From Persicaria tinctoria (Eukaryota > Streptophyta > Magnoliopsida > Caryophyllales > Polygonaceae): a stretch of 64,000 nucleotides of DNA. A program made the translations under genes and the position numbers. The DNA is taken from positions 53,918,318 through 53,982,317 of the forward strand of contig JBANSL010000004.1 in the NCBI GenBank assembly GCA_037127255.1, in the 5' to 3' direction. The notes beneath the pieces were generated by a model. It was not told the origin of the DNA and ran no database searches. It saw nothing but the letters and a program-made list of their open reading frames with translations. The number at the start of each line of letters is the position of its first letter. The first letter of the stretch is position 1. Shown here piece by piece: positions 10,020 through 23,561 of this stretch.

Positions 10020-13000
10020 ATATGTGTCATCAACTCATAATCAATTCTAACACTGTCAACGTTCATGGAATCTCTTCAGCAGTTTTATACCAGTGGACAC
10101 ATCACCATTGTTTGAAGTTAATACTAGAACCTCGATCTAAATCATGCTAGTGCATTATTTGTTGTAAATGTGACTTTTGTCACCATCTTTTGCATTTACT
10201 AATGCTTTTACTAGCTTGTTTGCTATATAGTTTATTGAACTTCCAGTTCACTTCTCTTCCATGCAACATATTACTTCTTGATCTCTTTTTCCTCTCCCCC
10301 TAAATACCGAGTATTTTATCATCCGTGATAATCTCTAGGTATTTGATTATCTATGGGGACTCAATACTACATATACATCAACATTATTAATTTACAACAA
10401 CTTAGTGTAATCTGGGGAGATTTCGGTGCCTATACTGAACATGTAAATACCAAACTCTCTACGGGAGATAAATTACAAGAAGGAGAATTTATTCTATTGT
10501 TGACCAAAATCGAATCAATCTCTTGATATTCATGCCCGCTTGTTAGGCATTATTGACGACTCTACTGGGTCATTCCATGCGTTAGCATTATGATAATCTC
10601 ATAAGTAACAACTTCATATGTTTGATTTGATCGTCAGCTTCTCAATGCTCATATCAATTTTGTTTATAGCATTTCCATGTTACATCCATATTGCCAATAT
10701 GGATAATCTATTTATTATATGTCGGATCTTCTTTTGCCATCCTCGACTAGAGGAAAACCATGCTTCTGGCGATTATCGGCTTTCACAATCCCAATTTATC
10801 TGTCATCACTCCTTCTCTTTAGAGTTTTTTGATGCTCTTCTAGAGCCATTTTCTCATATAAATTTACTGCTTGATTATATCAACAGTCCTTCGAGGACTA
10901 ATTTTGACGCTCTTCCGGAGATATGTATAAGGTGTAAGTATAGACTTTATACAAATACTCATTACTTATTTCATCCTGAAAACTTCAGGTTTTCCATATC
11001 ATCAAAGTACCAAGCTCTAAACCATTCTAACATTTTCATGCGATGATTCATTCACAGTTTGGGAGATTACAAATCCAATTGGTAAACCATCATCTTTGAC
11101 TTGTTCTTCCACATTCTCCTTGATGTGGGAGTCGACTCATACATGATTATCTATAATCATTTTCAAAATTATGACCAGTATTCTAACAATGGTCGCGCGC
11201 ACTGTATCCTCTTTATGTCCTGTGCTAGAGGTAACAATATATATTGCATCTGGCAATAAAAGAGGTTGTTATGAACCATAGGTCATTTAGCTAGCTATTT
11301 ATTTGAGTTCTACCATACCTAGGTAGATTAAGAATAAGATCCCAAAATAAAGAGTCTTCGGGCTTTCATGAACTAATTTTTATCAATTTCACACAATTTA
11401 ATAAGGATGTGCTTCAAACTCTTCTCCCAAATCATCATTTGTTGAATAAACTTGACATTATTTACCCATAATTGTTTATTCAAGAAACATTTCCAATGCA
11501 TATTCATATACATAAAATGCAAATCAAATCAAACAGATAAACAAAATAAAGATGTCATGTACCTTAAAATAGCCAAATTGAACTAATAACAAACCAAAAA
11601 TGGCAGAGTTTACGTAATCAAATGTGTTGGATCATTTAGGCTCTTCATTCAATAGATAGCGTTTATTAACACTAATGACATAAATAATCCTTGTCAATAT
11701 AAAATCACATATGTTTATGACATAAAACTCTTAACAAGTTGTTTCTTATGGAAACAGTTTGAGTTTTGAATTTATATTACCCCTCACATGTAAATAACAC
11801 AAGTAATCTCAATAAAAATAAATATATTAAACATAATTAAAATTTATTTGGCCACTTCAGGTGGATATCAATTCTGATATTTATCACTTGTTTCAATAAA
11901 CAATATCATTCACAAATACTGTAGGTTCAATAACTATCTCAAATTTCAATTTCAATAATCTCATCATCATCTCTGAGATAAAATGTCTTTTCTTATTTGC
12001 ATGCAATTATTTTGGGGGATATAATACAAATCAACTTCATGATACATAAATAATGTCAACTTCTGGAGTTTAACCACTTTAGGAGTTTATATTTCAACTT
12101 TTATGAAACAAATCATATATGAAACAAATAGTTACAAGTACAAGATGGAATCAACAATATCATCTTAGCTCATTACTACAAAGATGAGGCTAATATTTCA
12201 ATCGATGCATGATGACATTATTTATTTATCAACTTATCAATGTATCAATTCATTTAGATATCATTTATCATGTATCCATCCAATATACGGTCAATTCACC
12301 CAATAACCATATCTATATGCATCATCAACCCTCAATCGTACATGATTTATTAGTGCTCTAATTTCTTATATATCAAAGTATATGAGCACTATGACATGAT
12401 TTATGATATAAAATCTATATATGTAATCAATAACGTCATATTGTAATTAAAAACTAAATGACAATCCATATATAATGTACGAGATCAACTCATAACACAC
12501 ATATATAATCATTCATGACCAAGAGACACAAAAGTCATAATTCAAATATATGATGTTTAGGCTTACCTGACCGCAACCTCTATCGCATATACCAATATTG
12601 AAAAATCAGTTCAGCTCCATCACGAGCCTTAAAGTAGAGCCTAACCCATATAGACTCGCTACCAAGTAGAGTTCAATCTTTTAGGATTCGTCTTCTTTTA
12701 CCATGATATCCTAGTGTGGATCCGTGCACAAACCACTCACATGACACCATCCATCACCAAATCAAAATATTAATAACTCAAAATATTAATAAATTATAAT
12801 CATGACACCATCCATCAAGCAAGGAAAGTCAACGTAGCTCTTGTGTGAGCAACACGTAGATAATCACACCCCGAAACAGATTTACAATATTATCAAATGC
12901 CTTATTTTGATTAACTTTCCAATTGACGATAATCTATTTTATTCACTATCTACTTCGAGATATATGACTTTTCATCTACTTCAGGAGATGATGATAAAAA

Positions 13001-13440
13001 TATAATATACAAACAAACAAACAAAATAATAATCATTGATCATCGCTACATGGATGATATTTGTTGTTTCATCACTACGGGGATAAATTTTATCGATCAC
13101 ATCAAGTGATTCGTAATAACAATTTCTTTACTTTTTCGAGTGATTTAATATTTTCTACTTTAGGAGACCAATTAAATTATTTATAAACCAAATAATAAAT
13201 TAGAAAATTCAAATTGCACTTACCTCCACTTACCTTCACGACGACACTTCGGAGATTGATATAATTTATGTATACATCATCTTCGGGAGTTCATATAGCT
13301 TATGGCTACACATCATCTTCAGGGATGTGTTCATATACCTCACAAGAGCAAAGTATGTAACTCTGGAAGTTTTAGCCCGTTTTGGGTAGTGATATAAAAG
13401 ATACGGGCTGATCTGCGATTTGTAAAAACTATAGGCTGGT
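10020..13440. other. AT-rich stretch without recognised genes
   Basis: A 142-residue open frame (10618-11046) has no domain I recognise and lies in AT-rich DNA with no splice or promoter logic. Phrases such as CTTCGGGAGTTCATATAGCT recur loosely near 13050-13340, suggesting an old degraded repeat. No primer-binding site, TIR or coding domain was found. Confidence 0.4.
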
Positions 13441-13479
13441 TTCATAATTAATTAAAAAAAAAAACCTAAAGGACCTTTC

Positions 13480-14040
13480 GTTCTTCAGTGAAATTGCCCA
13501 GAGGTATGGCAATGGCGGCTTGGCTTCGGAAGTAGAAATCCCATGTCGTCCTGCACCGTGAACGAAGAAGAAGATGCGGCGCCAGTTGGGCTTATGGCGG
13601 CGTCGCCTTCGGGGAAGCCGATGGGGCTGAAACGTGTAGAAGTGACGCAGGTTCGACGGTGGAACCAGCGGCGGACGCCGTCAACGATTGCTCCTCCTCC
13701 GATCAATCGCTCAAGCAAGCAAATTCAGGATCTTGACTGGAATTCCGTTACCATCGGAATCATATTTGGATCATCTGCTCATCGGGCGGCGGAAGGTTTG
13801 CGGCTTCGATGTCGGCCGCACGCCGATTACTCGTCTCCTTCCATTAAGGAGACGAGGAATCGGCGTTTGAGATCGTCCCACGCGACCAACTCCCGCAGCC
13901 AGCCGCCGCTGCGGCCTGCGTTAGCTGTACTCACCGTCCGGCGGAACGGGGTGGAAACCATGGGAATGGACTTAAGCTTTCTTGGGAGTTGTTCGCCTGT
14001 TTGGATGGTACCAACGTCGCGGAAGAGGATCCTCTCCTAA
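13480..14040 (+). pseudogene. GC-rich coding-like remnant, unrecognised
   Basis: This is an abrupt GC-rich island in AT-rich DNA. The frame 13543-14040 is open for 165 residues (starting MSSCTVNEEEDAAPVGLMAA) and lacks any family I recognise. Alternative frames also look coding-like, for example DAVNDCSSSDQSLKQANSG, so frameshifts are likely. Best read as a decayed or captured 5' exon of a host gene. Confidence 0.3.
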
Positions 14041-14599
14041 TCAAATCTTCCTAATATTCACGTAATGACTTAATCTCAACCGTTAATCTAAATCGATGGC
14101 CAAGATTACATCCTATTAAATTAATTAATTAATTAATCTTCATCTTCAATCTCTTCTCTTTTCATTCCAACGGATGAACCACAAAACCATATCTACGCTT
14201 TCAACACGATCTTCTCTACAGAGAGGCTTCCGAAATTGCTGCCACGGCGCCTTCAAAATCCCGTTTTCCTCCTTCCTTTCTTTCTCTGATTTCCTCTTCT
14301 AATGATTTTCGACGGGTTCAAATTAACGATGGATTGATAGACTTCAGGGTGTTGACTACTGAATTTGTTTGCATCTCTCTCAAATTGAATTATATAAACG
14401 ATTCAGTAGAGTATGAAACTGACCATTTGTTTGGTGCATTCACGAAATACTGAATTCAATGGGAATTTTTATTTTGTGTCATTATGTGTAATTCGATTTG
14501 CCTAATGTTTATCACGAGGGAGATATTAGGCACTAATTAATTTGGTGTTTGGGGAAATATAAGGTACCGGTTGATGTGCGACTTTCAAGTTTCAAGATG

Positions 14600-15025
14600 T
14601 AATTGTAGGAATCAAATGCAGGATGCAGGGTGAGAGTTTCCTGAGAGGTTTAAGAGATAACTAAGGAGTATAGGACTCTGTACGAACTTGTAGCGAAGCC
14701 TCCTTTGCCGCCCGATGATTTCGATTTGGAAAAAACGTTGCTGCTCGGCTGCTCCGAAGTAGCCAGTCGAAGTTTAGTAGTGGAGATGTTTCAGAGAGAC
14801 TTCTGAATTTGATGGAGGGAATGTTGCTTCAGAACCTTGAAGAAAGCGTACTGTAATGTGGCCGTTTATTGAACAGAAGAGGTTTATGTAGAAGGATTTG
14901 GAGGATAATGGCAAGTATTTTGATACTTTGAAGAGGATATTGCCTGTTAGAATTTCAGCAATGGAGAAGTTGAAAAGTTGTGGATTCGTCTTTGAGAAAT
15001 TGTTGAAATGGAATATCAATAGTTA
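14600..15025 (+). pseudogene. coding-like remnant, unrecognised
   Basis: Around 14680-14805 the sequence reads YELVAKPPLPPDDFDLEKTL then LLGCSEVASRSLVVEMFQRD F, followed by stops and further exon-like words. No family recognised. Confidence 0.25.
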
Positions 15026-15604
15026 ATGGGTTTTTTTTTAAGTAGTTAATTGGTTAATTATAAATAAAATCTGGACCATTGATTTTTTGTTAGGAAGATA
15101 TAAAGAGATATCTAATTAGGAGAGAATCTCAATCCATAACAACTAGGGAAAAAAAAAAATATGAGATTGTATTCCATTGGTCTATCCTGTGGAGTATCAC
15201 CAATAAATACATAATAATATTATAAAAGATTGATTTAATTAATTAAAATCAAGGAGAAGATAACACGTTATCAAAGTCTTATAATTTAAAGTATTATATA
15301 GATTTTTTCAGATATTTCAAAAACACCGTATTAATATATTCATTCAATAATAATTTATTTTCACTGTCATACCCTGTAAATTCTAAAATTTTCATTTGAT
15401 ATAATCTGTAATACGGTATTTTGGACAAATTAAGAAAACCTAGCTAGTACAATCTTGTCTTGACTCTTCACCAGTCTCGATCCATCCATCGCTTTAAATG
15501 GATTATGATGGATTGATAAGAGCACCCACATTGGGGTGTTTAAAGAAGAAAAATAAGAAACTTAAGAATAAAATAATAAGAGAGGGAGATGTTTTATTAA
15601 GGAA

Positions 15605-16410
15605 CTAATGTAGATCCCGTCCCGTGTACGGGGAATGCGTTAATCTAACTATAAATTATTTTTTCCTCCAAAAAATAATATAAATATAAATAAAATTAGT
15701 TCGACAGGTTATATATATTCTAAATATCCTTTAATTAGATTCTCTCAAAATATAAATAAAATTCACATTTATAAGGTACTACGTAAAAGTTTATCTATGG
15801 TTAATTAAATCTCATCTAATTTAATTAGATAGTTGATTTTTAAAAATATTTTAATATTCTTTTTTATTAAATATGTAGTATATATTTATTACATTAGTTT
15901 AATAAAATATCTATGTACGGATGGATTGTGGCTACATATATGGCTATATAATATTTTAATTATTTATTTTTTCCTCAAAAAATAATATAGATAGATATAA
16001 AATAACAATTGTTAAATGATTGATTTTGATATAAACAATTCTTTCCATAAAAAAAAATCTAAATATAAATAAAATAGTACCTATCAAATATTACATATTT
16101 ATCTATTAATATGTTTGGTAAGTATGACTATAAAAATTAGTTTTATTAATTAGTTTTATTATTACTACTATTACGTTTAATTATATTGATATAGTTTTTT
16201 CCTTATATAATTTTTACTCTTTTATAAGATATTTCATCTATCCAATTATATATGTTAATGGTAAAATAAAATAATTATTTTTATTAGATTTCCTTTTTTA
16301 CGGGAAAAAGTTCTGCGAGACGCGCTCACGTGCTGCCACGTAGGCAAATTCACTCACATGCCGCCACGCAGGCACCAATGCATCGGTTTTAGTATATGTA
16401 TAAGATAAGA
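15605..16410 (-). mobile_element. non-autonomous Helitron (copy c)
   Basis: On the minus strand it starts TCTTATCTTATACATATACT (16410 inward). It ends with the hairpin CCCGTACACGGG, then ACGGGATCTACATTAG at 15605. The flanks are A at the 5' side and T at the 3' side, the Helitron A|T target. The end is TTAG rather than CTAG. Its first 150 bp match Helitron b (20506/22461), including CCGATGCATTGGTGCCTG. 806 bp, no Rep/helicase gene. Confidence 0.75.
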
Positions 16411-16543
16411 TGATGTGATGTGTTTGCTACTAAGGAACCTTTAAAAACCAAAGAAAGAAAAAAGGCGAGAGACATATGTGAGAGGGTAGGAAAGAGAAAG
16501 TGAGGGGTTTTGGATAAGTGGTGGGGATATTTTTAATTTTATA

Positions 16544-16796
16544 CTCCCTCCGTTCGGCAAAACTTGTCATTTTAACTCTCTACACAATTTTTAATAAAGT
16601 TAATAATTACACTCCTTTTTTACTAATTTACCCTCATTTATTACTCTACTTTTTACTTTATTGAAAACTACAACTCACAACACATCAATCAAATCAAGGG
16701 CATTTTAGTAAAGTAGAAGCAAAAATACCTAAAATGACAAGTTTTTCCGAACAAAAACAAACCTCTAAAACGACAAGTTTTGCCGAACGGAGGGAG
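16544..16796. mobile_element. Stowaway MITE 1
   Basis: TIR CTCCCTCCGTTCGGCAAAAC is inverted at the other end (TTTTGCCGAACGGAGGGAG), flanked by TA on both sides (16542-16543, 16797-16798). The CTCCCTCC terminus and TA target are diagnostic of Stowaway (Tc1/mariner). 253 bp. Confidence 0.92.
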
Positions 16797-17279
16797 TATT
16801 ATTTAGTTTATAATAAAATGGGTTGTAGGGATGTGGGTAAAAAATTAAGTTGGGTTTCTTAAGGAGAGAGAAAGATAAAAAGGAGAGTTAAGGAACCGAA
16901 TTGGGTTCCATGGATGCGGATGCTCTAATATAGTCAGTTATTTTTACGGTCATAACTTCAATTTTTTTTACTCAGACAGTATATATATATAGGGTCGCGC
17001 TCCGGCGAAAACCAATCTTATGGTGAAAACCGTGAGGACTATTTTGATTGGGTCCTATATCACACGCGTCCCTCTAGTTTCAAAAGCGCGTCATTGTATT
17101 AAAAAAAAAAAGTACGCGCGTGCCGTTTGCTGGAGTGTTGAAGACGGGACCTGTGGTACGGGACCTGTGGTACATGAAAAATTAGGCCCAATAAGTATAA
17201 CCAAGTAAGCCCATTTATTTTTATACGGAGTACGTAGTACGATAGTAGACTAGTGGAGTAGCAATTAGCGAACTACGTA

Positions 17280-18032
17280 AAAACCTATTTATATATATCT
17301 CCATTTGCATCCTTTTTTTTTACTATCAAGTTTATGTGTTAATATTTTTCAAATTTAGTTTTAAGTTTTTTTTTATATCCAAAAATCAATTAGCATATTA
17401 GATACGAATTGAATTTTTTTATATATAAATATCGGTTTTAGATTTTTTATAATTGTTGTTCAAGAATTTTTTTTTTATATAAATGCGAGTTCAAGTTTTT
17501 ATAATTGCAAGTTCAACAATTTTTTACATATAAATTTGAGTTCAAGATTTTTATTGTGTTAGATTCAGGATTTTATACAATTTTAGGTTTAAAAATCTTA
17601 TGTGTTCAATTTTTTTATAACTATGAGTTTCAAATAAATCTTATGTGTTCAATTTTTTTATAACTATGAGTTTCAAATTTATATAACGATAGGTTCAAGA
17701 TTTTATATCTATGAGTTCAAAATTTCTAAAATTCATATAACGATATATTTTCAACCTACTTAATAAAATTTCCACATTTTTTATTTATCATACTTTAACC
17801 TTTTTTTTTAACGTGGGTTCAAGATTTTAAAATCTTGAACTTACTTAATAAAATTTTGGACAAACCATTTTATAAACATAGGTTCCATTAATCAAGAAAT
17901 TACAAATTTATTCATGAATTGTGATTATATCTATTGAAGAAATTAACACAAAATACAAACCTATAATCCTTTTGGACAAATATAAGTCATTCTTTGTCCT
18001 TTACAAAAATGTATACATATCTATAGCCATTT
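17280..18032. repeat. diverged 'GTTCAAGATTTT' repeats
   Basis: Words such as GGTTCAAGATTTTAAAATCTTGAAC and GAGTTCAAG recur irregularly here and at 18470-18770. They look like older, diverged copies of the 133-bp unit that becomes regular from about 18770. Confidence 0.6.
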
Positions 18033-18047
18033 GAACATATTCTTTTT

Positions 18048-18458
18048 TTTTTTGATAAGGAAATAATTCGAGGCCGGACAGGCTCGGACCTCGAGAGGCC
18101 GACAAAGTCGGCAGACAGCAAGCCGTCTAAACATACAACAAAGAAATAGAAAATATAACATAAAATACATCAAAAGAGCACCCAAAGTAAACCCGGGGAA
18201 AACCCAAGACCTAAGCAAACTAGCGGACACAACATCGAGAGGAAGGAAGTCGTCGCGGAGAAGTGGATAGCGAGCACATGGGACAACACTAGCTGACACG
18301 ATGTCTCGCCGCCGGAAAGACGGAAAGCAGAAATCCTCGTAAGGCAAAGGCGACACCTGGGGAAGTGTGGATCACACGACGTTCCCCCCATCTGGATGAA
18401 AGATTTTTGGAGATCACAAACACCACCAACACGATCACGTCGATCAACCAGGGCCGCA
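18048..18458 (-). mobile_element. 5'-truncated L1-type LINE, 3' end
   Basis: A 411-bp insert is flanked by GAACATATTCTTTTT at 18033-18047 and 18459-18473. On the minus strand it ends TTATTTCCTTATCAAAA with an A-run, a common plant L1 3' end. It is GC-rich compared with its surroundings. The minus-strand ORFs in it are too short to name. Confidence 0.75.
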
Positions 18459-18769
18459 GAACATATTCTTTTTATAATTGTGGGTTCAAGATTTAAAAAT
18501 CTTGAACCTAATTAATAAAAGATATAATTATAAGATCATAAACCTATAGTTATAAGAATATTGAATCTATGGTATAAATTCTTGAACTAGCATTATAAAA
18601 TTCTTGAATGTACTTAATAAAATTTTGAACATATTGTTTTATAATTATGGGTTAAAGATTTTAAAATCTTGAACATACTTATAAGATCAAAATATTTCCA
18701 AAATGTTTATTATAATTGTGTGTTCAAGATTTTTTTTATAATAGGTTCAAGTTTTTTTAATATTAACTT

Positions 18770-20505
18770 CTCTATCAAATTGTTAGTTGGGAAATATGTC
18801 ACTATAAGTTTATTATAACATAATGTATTATAAAATGTTTATAAAGTATTTGTTATATTATGATGTATTGCCTCCATTTAAAGTAGGTTCAAGATTTTTA
18901 AATCTTGAACCCATAGTTATATATAGCCCTAAAGCGACATATTGTTGTCTTATATTTCATATTGGCTTATTAAGTAGGTTCAAATTTTTATTATGATGTG
19001 TTGCCTCCTTTTAAAGTAGGTTCAATCTTTTTAAATCTTGAACTCGTAGTTATATATAGCCTAAAGTAACATCTTGTTGTCTTACGTTTCATGTCGGTTT
19101 ATTAAGTAGGTTCAAGTTTTTATTATGATGTATTGCCTCCATTTAAATTAGGTTCAAGATTTTAAAATCTTGAACCCAGAGTTATATCTAGCCTTAAAGT
19201 GACATCTTGATGCATTACAATTCATGTTGGTTTATTAAGTAGGTTCAAGTTTTTCTTTATAGTGTATTGCCTTCGTTTATAGTAGGTTCAAGATTTTAAA
19301 ATCTTGAACCCATAGTTATATATAGCCCTAAAGTGACATCTTGTTGTCTTATATTTCATATTGATTTCTTAAGTAGGTTCAAGTTTTTATTATGATGTAT
19401 TGCCTCCTTTTAAAGTAGGTTCAATATTTTTAAATCTTGAACTCATAGTTATATATTTATATATAGCCCTAAAGTGACATCTTTTTGTCTTATGTTTCAT
19501 GTCGGTTTATTAAGTAGGCTCAGATTTTTATTATGATGTATTGCCTCCATTTAAATTAGGTTCAAGATTTTAAAATTTTGAACCCATAGTTATATCTAGC
19601 CTTAAAGGGACATCTTGATGCATTACAATTCATGTTGGTTTATTAAGTAGGTTCAAGTTTTTTTTATAGTGTATTGCCTTCATTTATAGTAGGTTCAAGA
19701 TTTTAAAATCTTGAACCCATAGTTATATATAGCCCTAAAGTGACATCTTGTTGTCTTACCTTTCATGTCGGTTTATTAAGTAGGTTCAAGTTTTTATTAT
19801 GATGTATTGACTCCATTTAAAGTAGGTTCAAGATTTTTAAATCTTGAACCCATAGTTATTTCTGGCCCTAACGTGACATCTTACTTCCTTATATTTCATG
19901 TTGGTTTTATTAAATAGGTTCAAGTTTTTTTCATAGTGTATTGCCTACATTTAAAATAGGTTTAAGATTTTTAAATCTTAAATCAATTGTGATATAACCC
20001 TAAACTGACATCTTGAATTGATTACATTTAATGTACGTTGGTTTATTGAAAAGGTCCAAGTTATTTTTCTAGGTGTATTCCCTCCATTTCAAGTAGGTTC
20101 GTGATTTTTAAATATTGAACCCAAAGTTATATATAGCCTTAAATTGGCATCTTGTTATCTTACTTTTCATGTCGGTTTATTGAGTAGATTCAAGCTTTTT
20201 TCTTGGTGTATTGCCTTTATGCAATCGTAAATCTTGAACCCATAGTTATATCTAGCCACAAAGTGACATCTTGTTGCCTTACATTTCATGTTGGTTTATT
20301 AAGCAGGTTCATGTTTTTATTATGATGTATTGCCTCCATTTAAAGTAGGTTCAAGATTTTTAAATCTTGAACTCATAGTTATATCTAACTATAAAGTGAA
20401 ATCTTGTTGCCTTATATTTCATGTTGGTTTAAGGAGATTCAAGTTTTTATTATGGTGTATTACCTCCATATAAAATAGGTTCAAGATTTTTAAATCTTGA
20501 ATCTA
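18770..20505. repeat. 133-bp tandem array with internal palindrome
   Basis: About 13 head-to-tail units. AATCTTGAAC recurs at 18901, 19034, 19167, 19300 and 19433, exactly 133 bp apart, then at 19574, 19707, 19839, 19973, 20110, 20229, 20362 and 20492. Each unit has the inverted repeat GGTTCAAGATT/AATCTTGAACC and the words ATAGTTATATATAGCC and ATTAAGTAGGTTCAAG. The array resumes at 23766, after the Helitrons. Confidence 0.9.
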
Positions 20506-20515
20506 TCTATCTATA

Positions 20516-22460
20516 TCTAATATATCTAATATAATACTAAAACAGATGTTTAAGATGCCACATGGCGGCACCTCCTTAAACCAGGTTTACGTGACACGTT
20601 CTCCTTTAATATGGTCCCACCTAAATAATTAATTCAATTTACTTAATTATTAATTAAAATGAATCTGATATCTTTTTTCCTGAATTAAAGTGATTTAAAA
20701 AATTTTAAATACCAATTAATTATTTTTGTATAGTAAATTTAATTTATTTTTTCTCATTTATTTTGAATTAAAACTCAATATATTTTTTATTTACCACATT
20801 TTACCCCCAAATTAGTTTTTTTTTTATTTAGTAATTCTTTCACAATGATTGATAGCATTCCATAATTTAGTAATTCCATGACAATTATACAATTTGATTA
20901 AAAGAATATTTTGAAAGATGGTTAGCATGAGTTTTTAATAGGACTCTAAACATACAAGTTATGGAATTACTAATTTAACCATAGAAAATGACAAATGCTA
21001 AACATACAAGTTATGAAATCAATAACAGTTTATTTTCTAAGTATGTAAAGAATATATTCCAAATATATAAATTTATAAAAATTAAAAATATTTATTATTC
21101 AATTTTTACGTAAAAGATATATTATACGTTGAAGAAGTTTATGGTGACACGTGTCTTCTTCATCACTAATTTAATTTTTTTTTAACTGATTGTGTGGCAC
21201 GTTCATTAATTTCAACCAATATTTTTTTAATGAAAAAATCAATTTATTCTATTTGAATCTTCTCAAACAAGCCTCTTTATTTATTCTTCAACAATAACCC
21301 ACCAATTTTGAAATAATTTATTTTATGGTAAATCAATTCTTTATGTGAAATATATATTATATCTTGATTTCAAGTTGCACGTACTTTAACCCTTCCTTTA
21401 AAAAGATCTCTTAATTGTTATATCCAAATATCCAAAAATAAGTATACAAGCATACAGTTATGTAAAAGAGTTGATATTAATTAGCATAATTTGATTATAT
21501 CGTATTGATACTTACAATAAAGAAAGAGTCTCTTACACCACATGTCGTTTTAATTGCCTATTGATTGAGGTTTTATGTGGCATTTTATTAATTAATCAAG
21601 TCATATATAAATTTTGTGATTTTTTAAATTTTTCTTTAAATAAGTGAAATGGTTTTTTGGATTTTTCTTTAATTATTAAGTGATGAAACTCGCTAAACTT
21701 GTGCCTGAAATTTGTAATAAATCAAGTTTGAGTGTTTTCAATTTTTTAAATTAATTGATGAAAGGATTTTTATGAGATAAACTATGAGTTGTTACATGGG
21801 ATAAACTTGATTTATTTGAAAATTCCAGAAATTTTTTCCATTCACTTTGATTAATAAATAAACGGGGTTTTTTATAAAGAAATTATACTTTATTTTTCCT
21901 TTAGTTTTATTTTCATCCAAATAGCTTCTTAAAAAGCATGCCAAATAAATAAAATGACCTATATTTAGAGACTGATGCAACATTTTTTTTACTTTTAAGT
22001 TTATTACAAGAATATTTCTTCTCCAACATTTTTATGTGCTCTCCATCCAAAAGTTCTTAAAACTCTATTCACGTAGCGTTTGTGTAATATGTAGCCAAAC
22101 TACCAAATTTTTTGGTCTTACCTTCCAACCCACTACCACAATAAATATTTGTTTAATACTCAAAGTAACCAATCAACTTGCTGAAAAAACTTAGAATGTT
22201 GGAAAAAAAAAACACTCTACAATTATGTATACAATTGGTTCCATCTAGAAAAGTATGAAGATGAGACATTGACGTTTTGCCACATATTATATATTGATAT
22301 AATATAAGGATTTTTTTATCCAAATTTATATTATTTGACTATATCATTTTCATATTATTATAATATATCTAAGATATAATGTAAATAAATTATGATAATA
22401 TCTTCTAAAAATATAATATATTTTACAAATCTCGTGCGTTACGCACGGGTACTGCGCTAG
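20516..22460 (+). mobile_element. Helitron a, nested in Helitron b
   Basis: It starts TCTAATATATCTAATATAAT after an A and ends with the hairpin CGTGCGT-T-ACGCACG followed by GGTACTGCGCTAG (22460), before a T. 1945 bp, AT-rich, no Rep/helicase domain. A minus-strand 63-residue ORF near 21792-21983 has no recognisable domain. Confidence 0.75.
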
Positions 22461-23325
22461 TACATATACTAAAACCGATGCGTTGGTGCCTGTGTGGCGG
22501 CATGTGGGTGAATCTGCCTACGTGGCGGCGCGAGAGTGCGTCTCACAAAGCTTTCTCCCGTCAAAAAGGAAATCTAATAAAAATAATTATTTTATTTTAC
22601 CGTTAACTCATATAATTGGATAGATAGAATATCTCATAAAAGACTAAATATTATATAAGGTAAAAAACTCTATCTAATTACTACTTATTATTACAAATTT
22701 TGCTGAAATTTTTTATATATATAACATGACATGTCAAGGATTGAAAGTTGAAACTTTAATTTTTGCATTTACAACCTATACAAATCGAGAAACTTTAATT
22801 TGTGCATTTATGCGTCAATGTTCAATGATTTATCAATTTATATATATCATGTTATATTAATTTTCTTAATTGTTAACATCTATCAAATAATTGCTACTAT
22901 GTATCTAACAAAAATAATAAGACAGTTCTAATCTATATAAATAAAAATAATTATTTTATTTTACCATTAACTCATATAATTGAATAGATGGAATATCTTA
23001 TAAAAGAGTATATATTATATAAAGAAATAACTATATCAATATAATTAAATGCAATAATAGTAATAAATTTGGCATATACCGATATACAAATTGCCATATA
23101 AGTGTATCTCCATCTGGATTATAAATAATCTATCCAATGGACGGTTTATATATAAATTACACCATATGGACGGGACCTAAAAAAGACATTAGGTTCACCC
23201 AATTTTAGTTATCATAATTACCAAAAATATTAATAGATAGTTAGATACATTGTAGTAAATATTTGATAGGTGTTATCGATTATTTGAGAATTAATTATTT
23301 CATAGTTATTTTATTTATATATATA

Positions 23326-23561
23326 CTCCCTCCGTTCAACAAAACTTGTCGTTTACTATTCACGCACGCTTTTTTAGAATGATAAAAACTATATAAAATA
23401 TTCATTTTTTTTAAAATTTTTTTTAACAAGTTTGTACTTCTTAATAATAACTACAAAATTGTTAAAAAAATTATTTAAAAAGTCAATATTTTATATAGTT
23501 TTTAGCTCCTAAAAAAGCGTGCATGAATAGTAAAACGTCAAGTTTTGTTGAACGGAGGGAG
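23326..23561. mobile_element. Stowaway MITE 2
   Basis: CTCCCTCCGTTCAACAAAAC is inverted at the other end (GTTGAACGGAGGGAG), with TA on both sides (23324-23325, 23562-23563). 236 bp, inserted in Helitron b. Confidence 0.92.

Larger units (their letters stand above)
15520..16925. mobile_element. Tourist-like (PIF/Harbinger) MITE with two nested insertions
   Basis: Terminal words GAGCACCCACA (15520) and, inverted, GAGCATCCGCA (16925) are flanked by the same 3-bp duplication TAA (15517-15519 and 16926-16928), the target type of PIF/Harbinger. Removing a Helitron (15605-16410) and a Stowaway (16544-16796) leaves about 345 bp, a normal MITE size. No transposase. Confidence 0.65.

Noticed and set aside
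10618..11046. 142-residue ORF in AT-rich DNA
   Set aside because: No domain, no promoter or splice signals, unusual hydrophobic composition; not supported as a gene.
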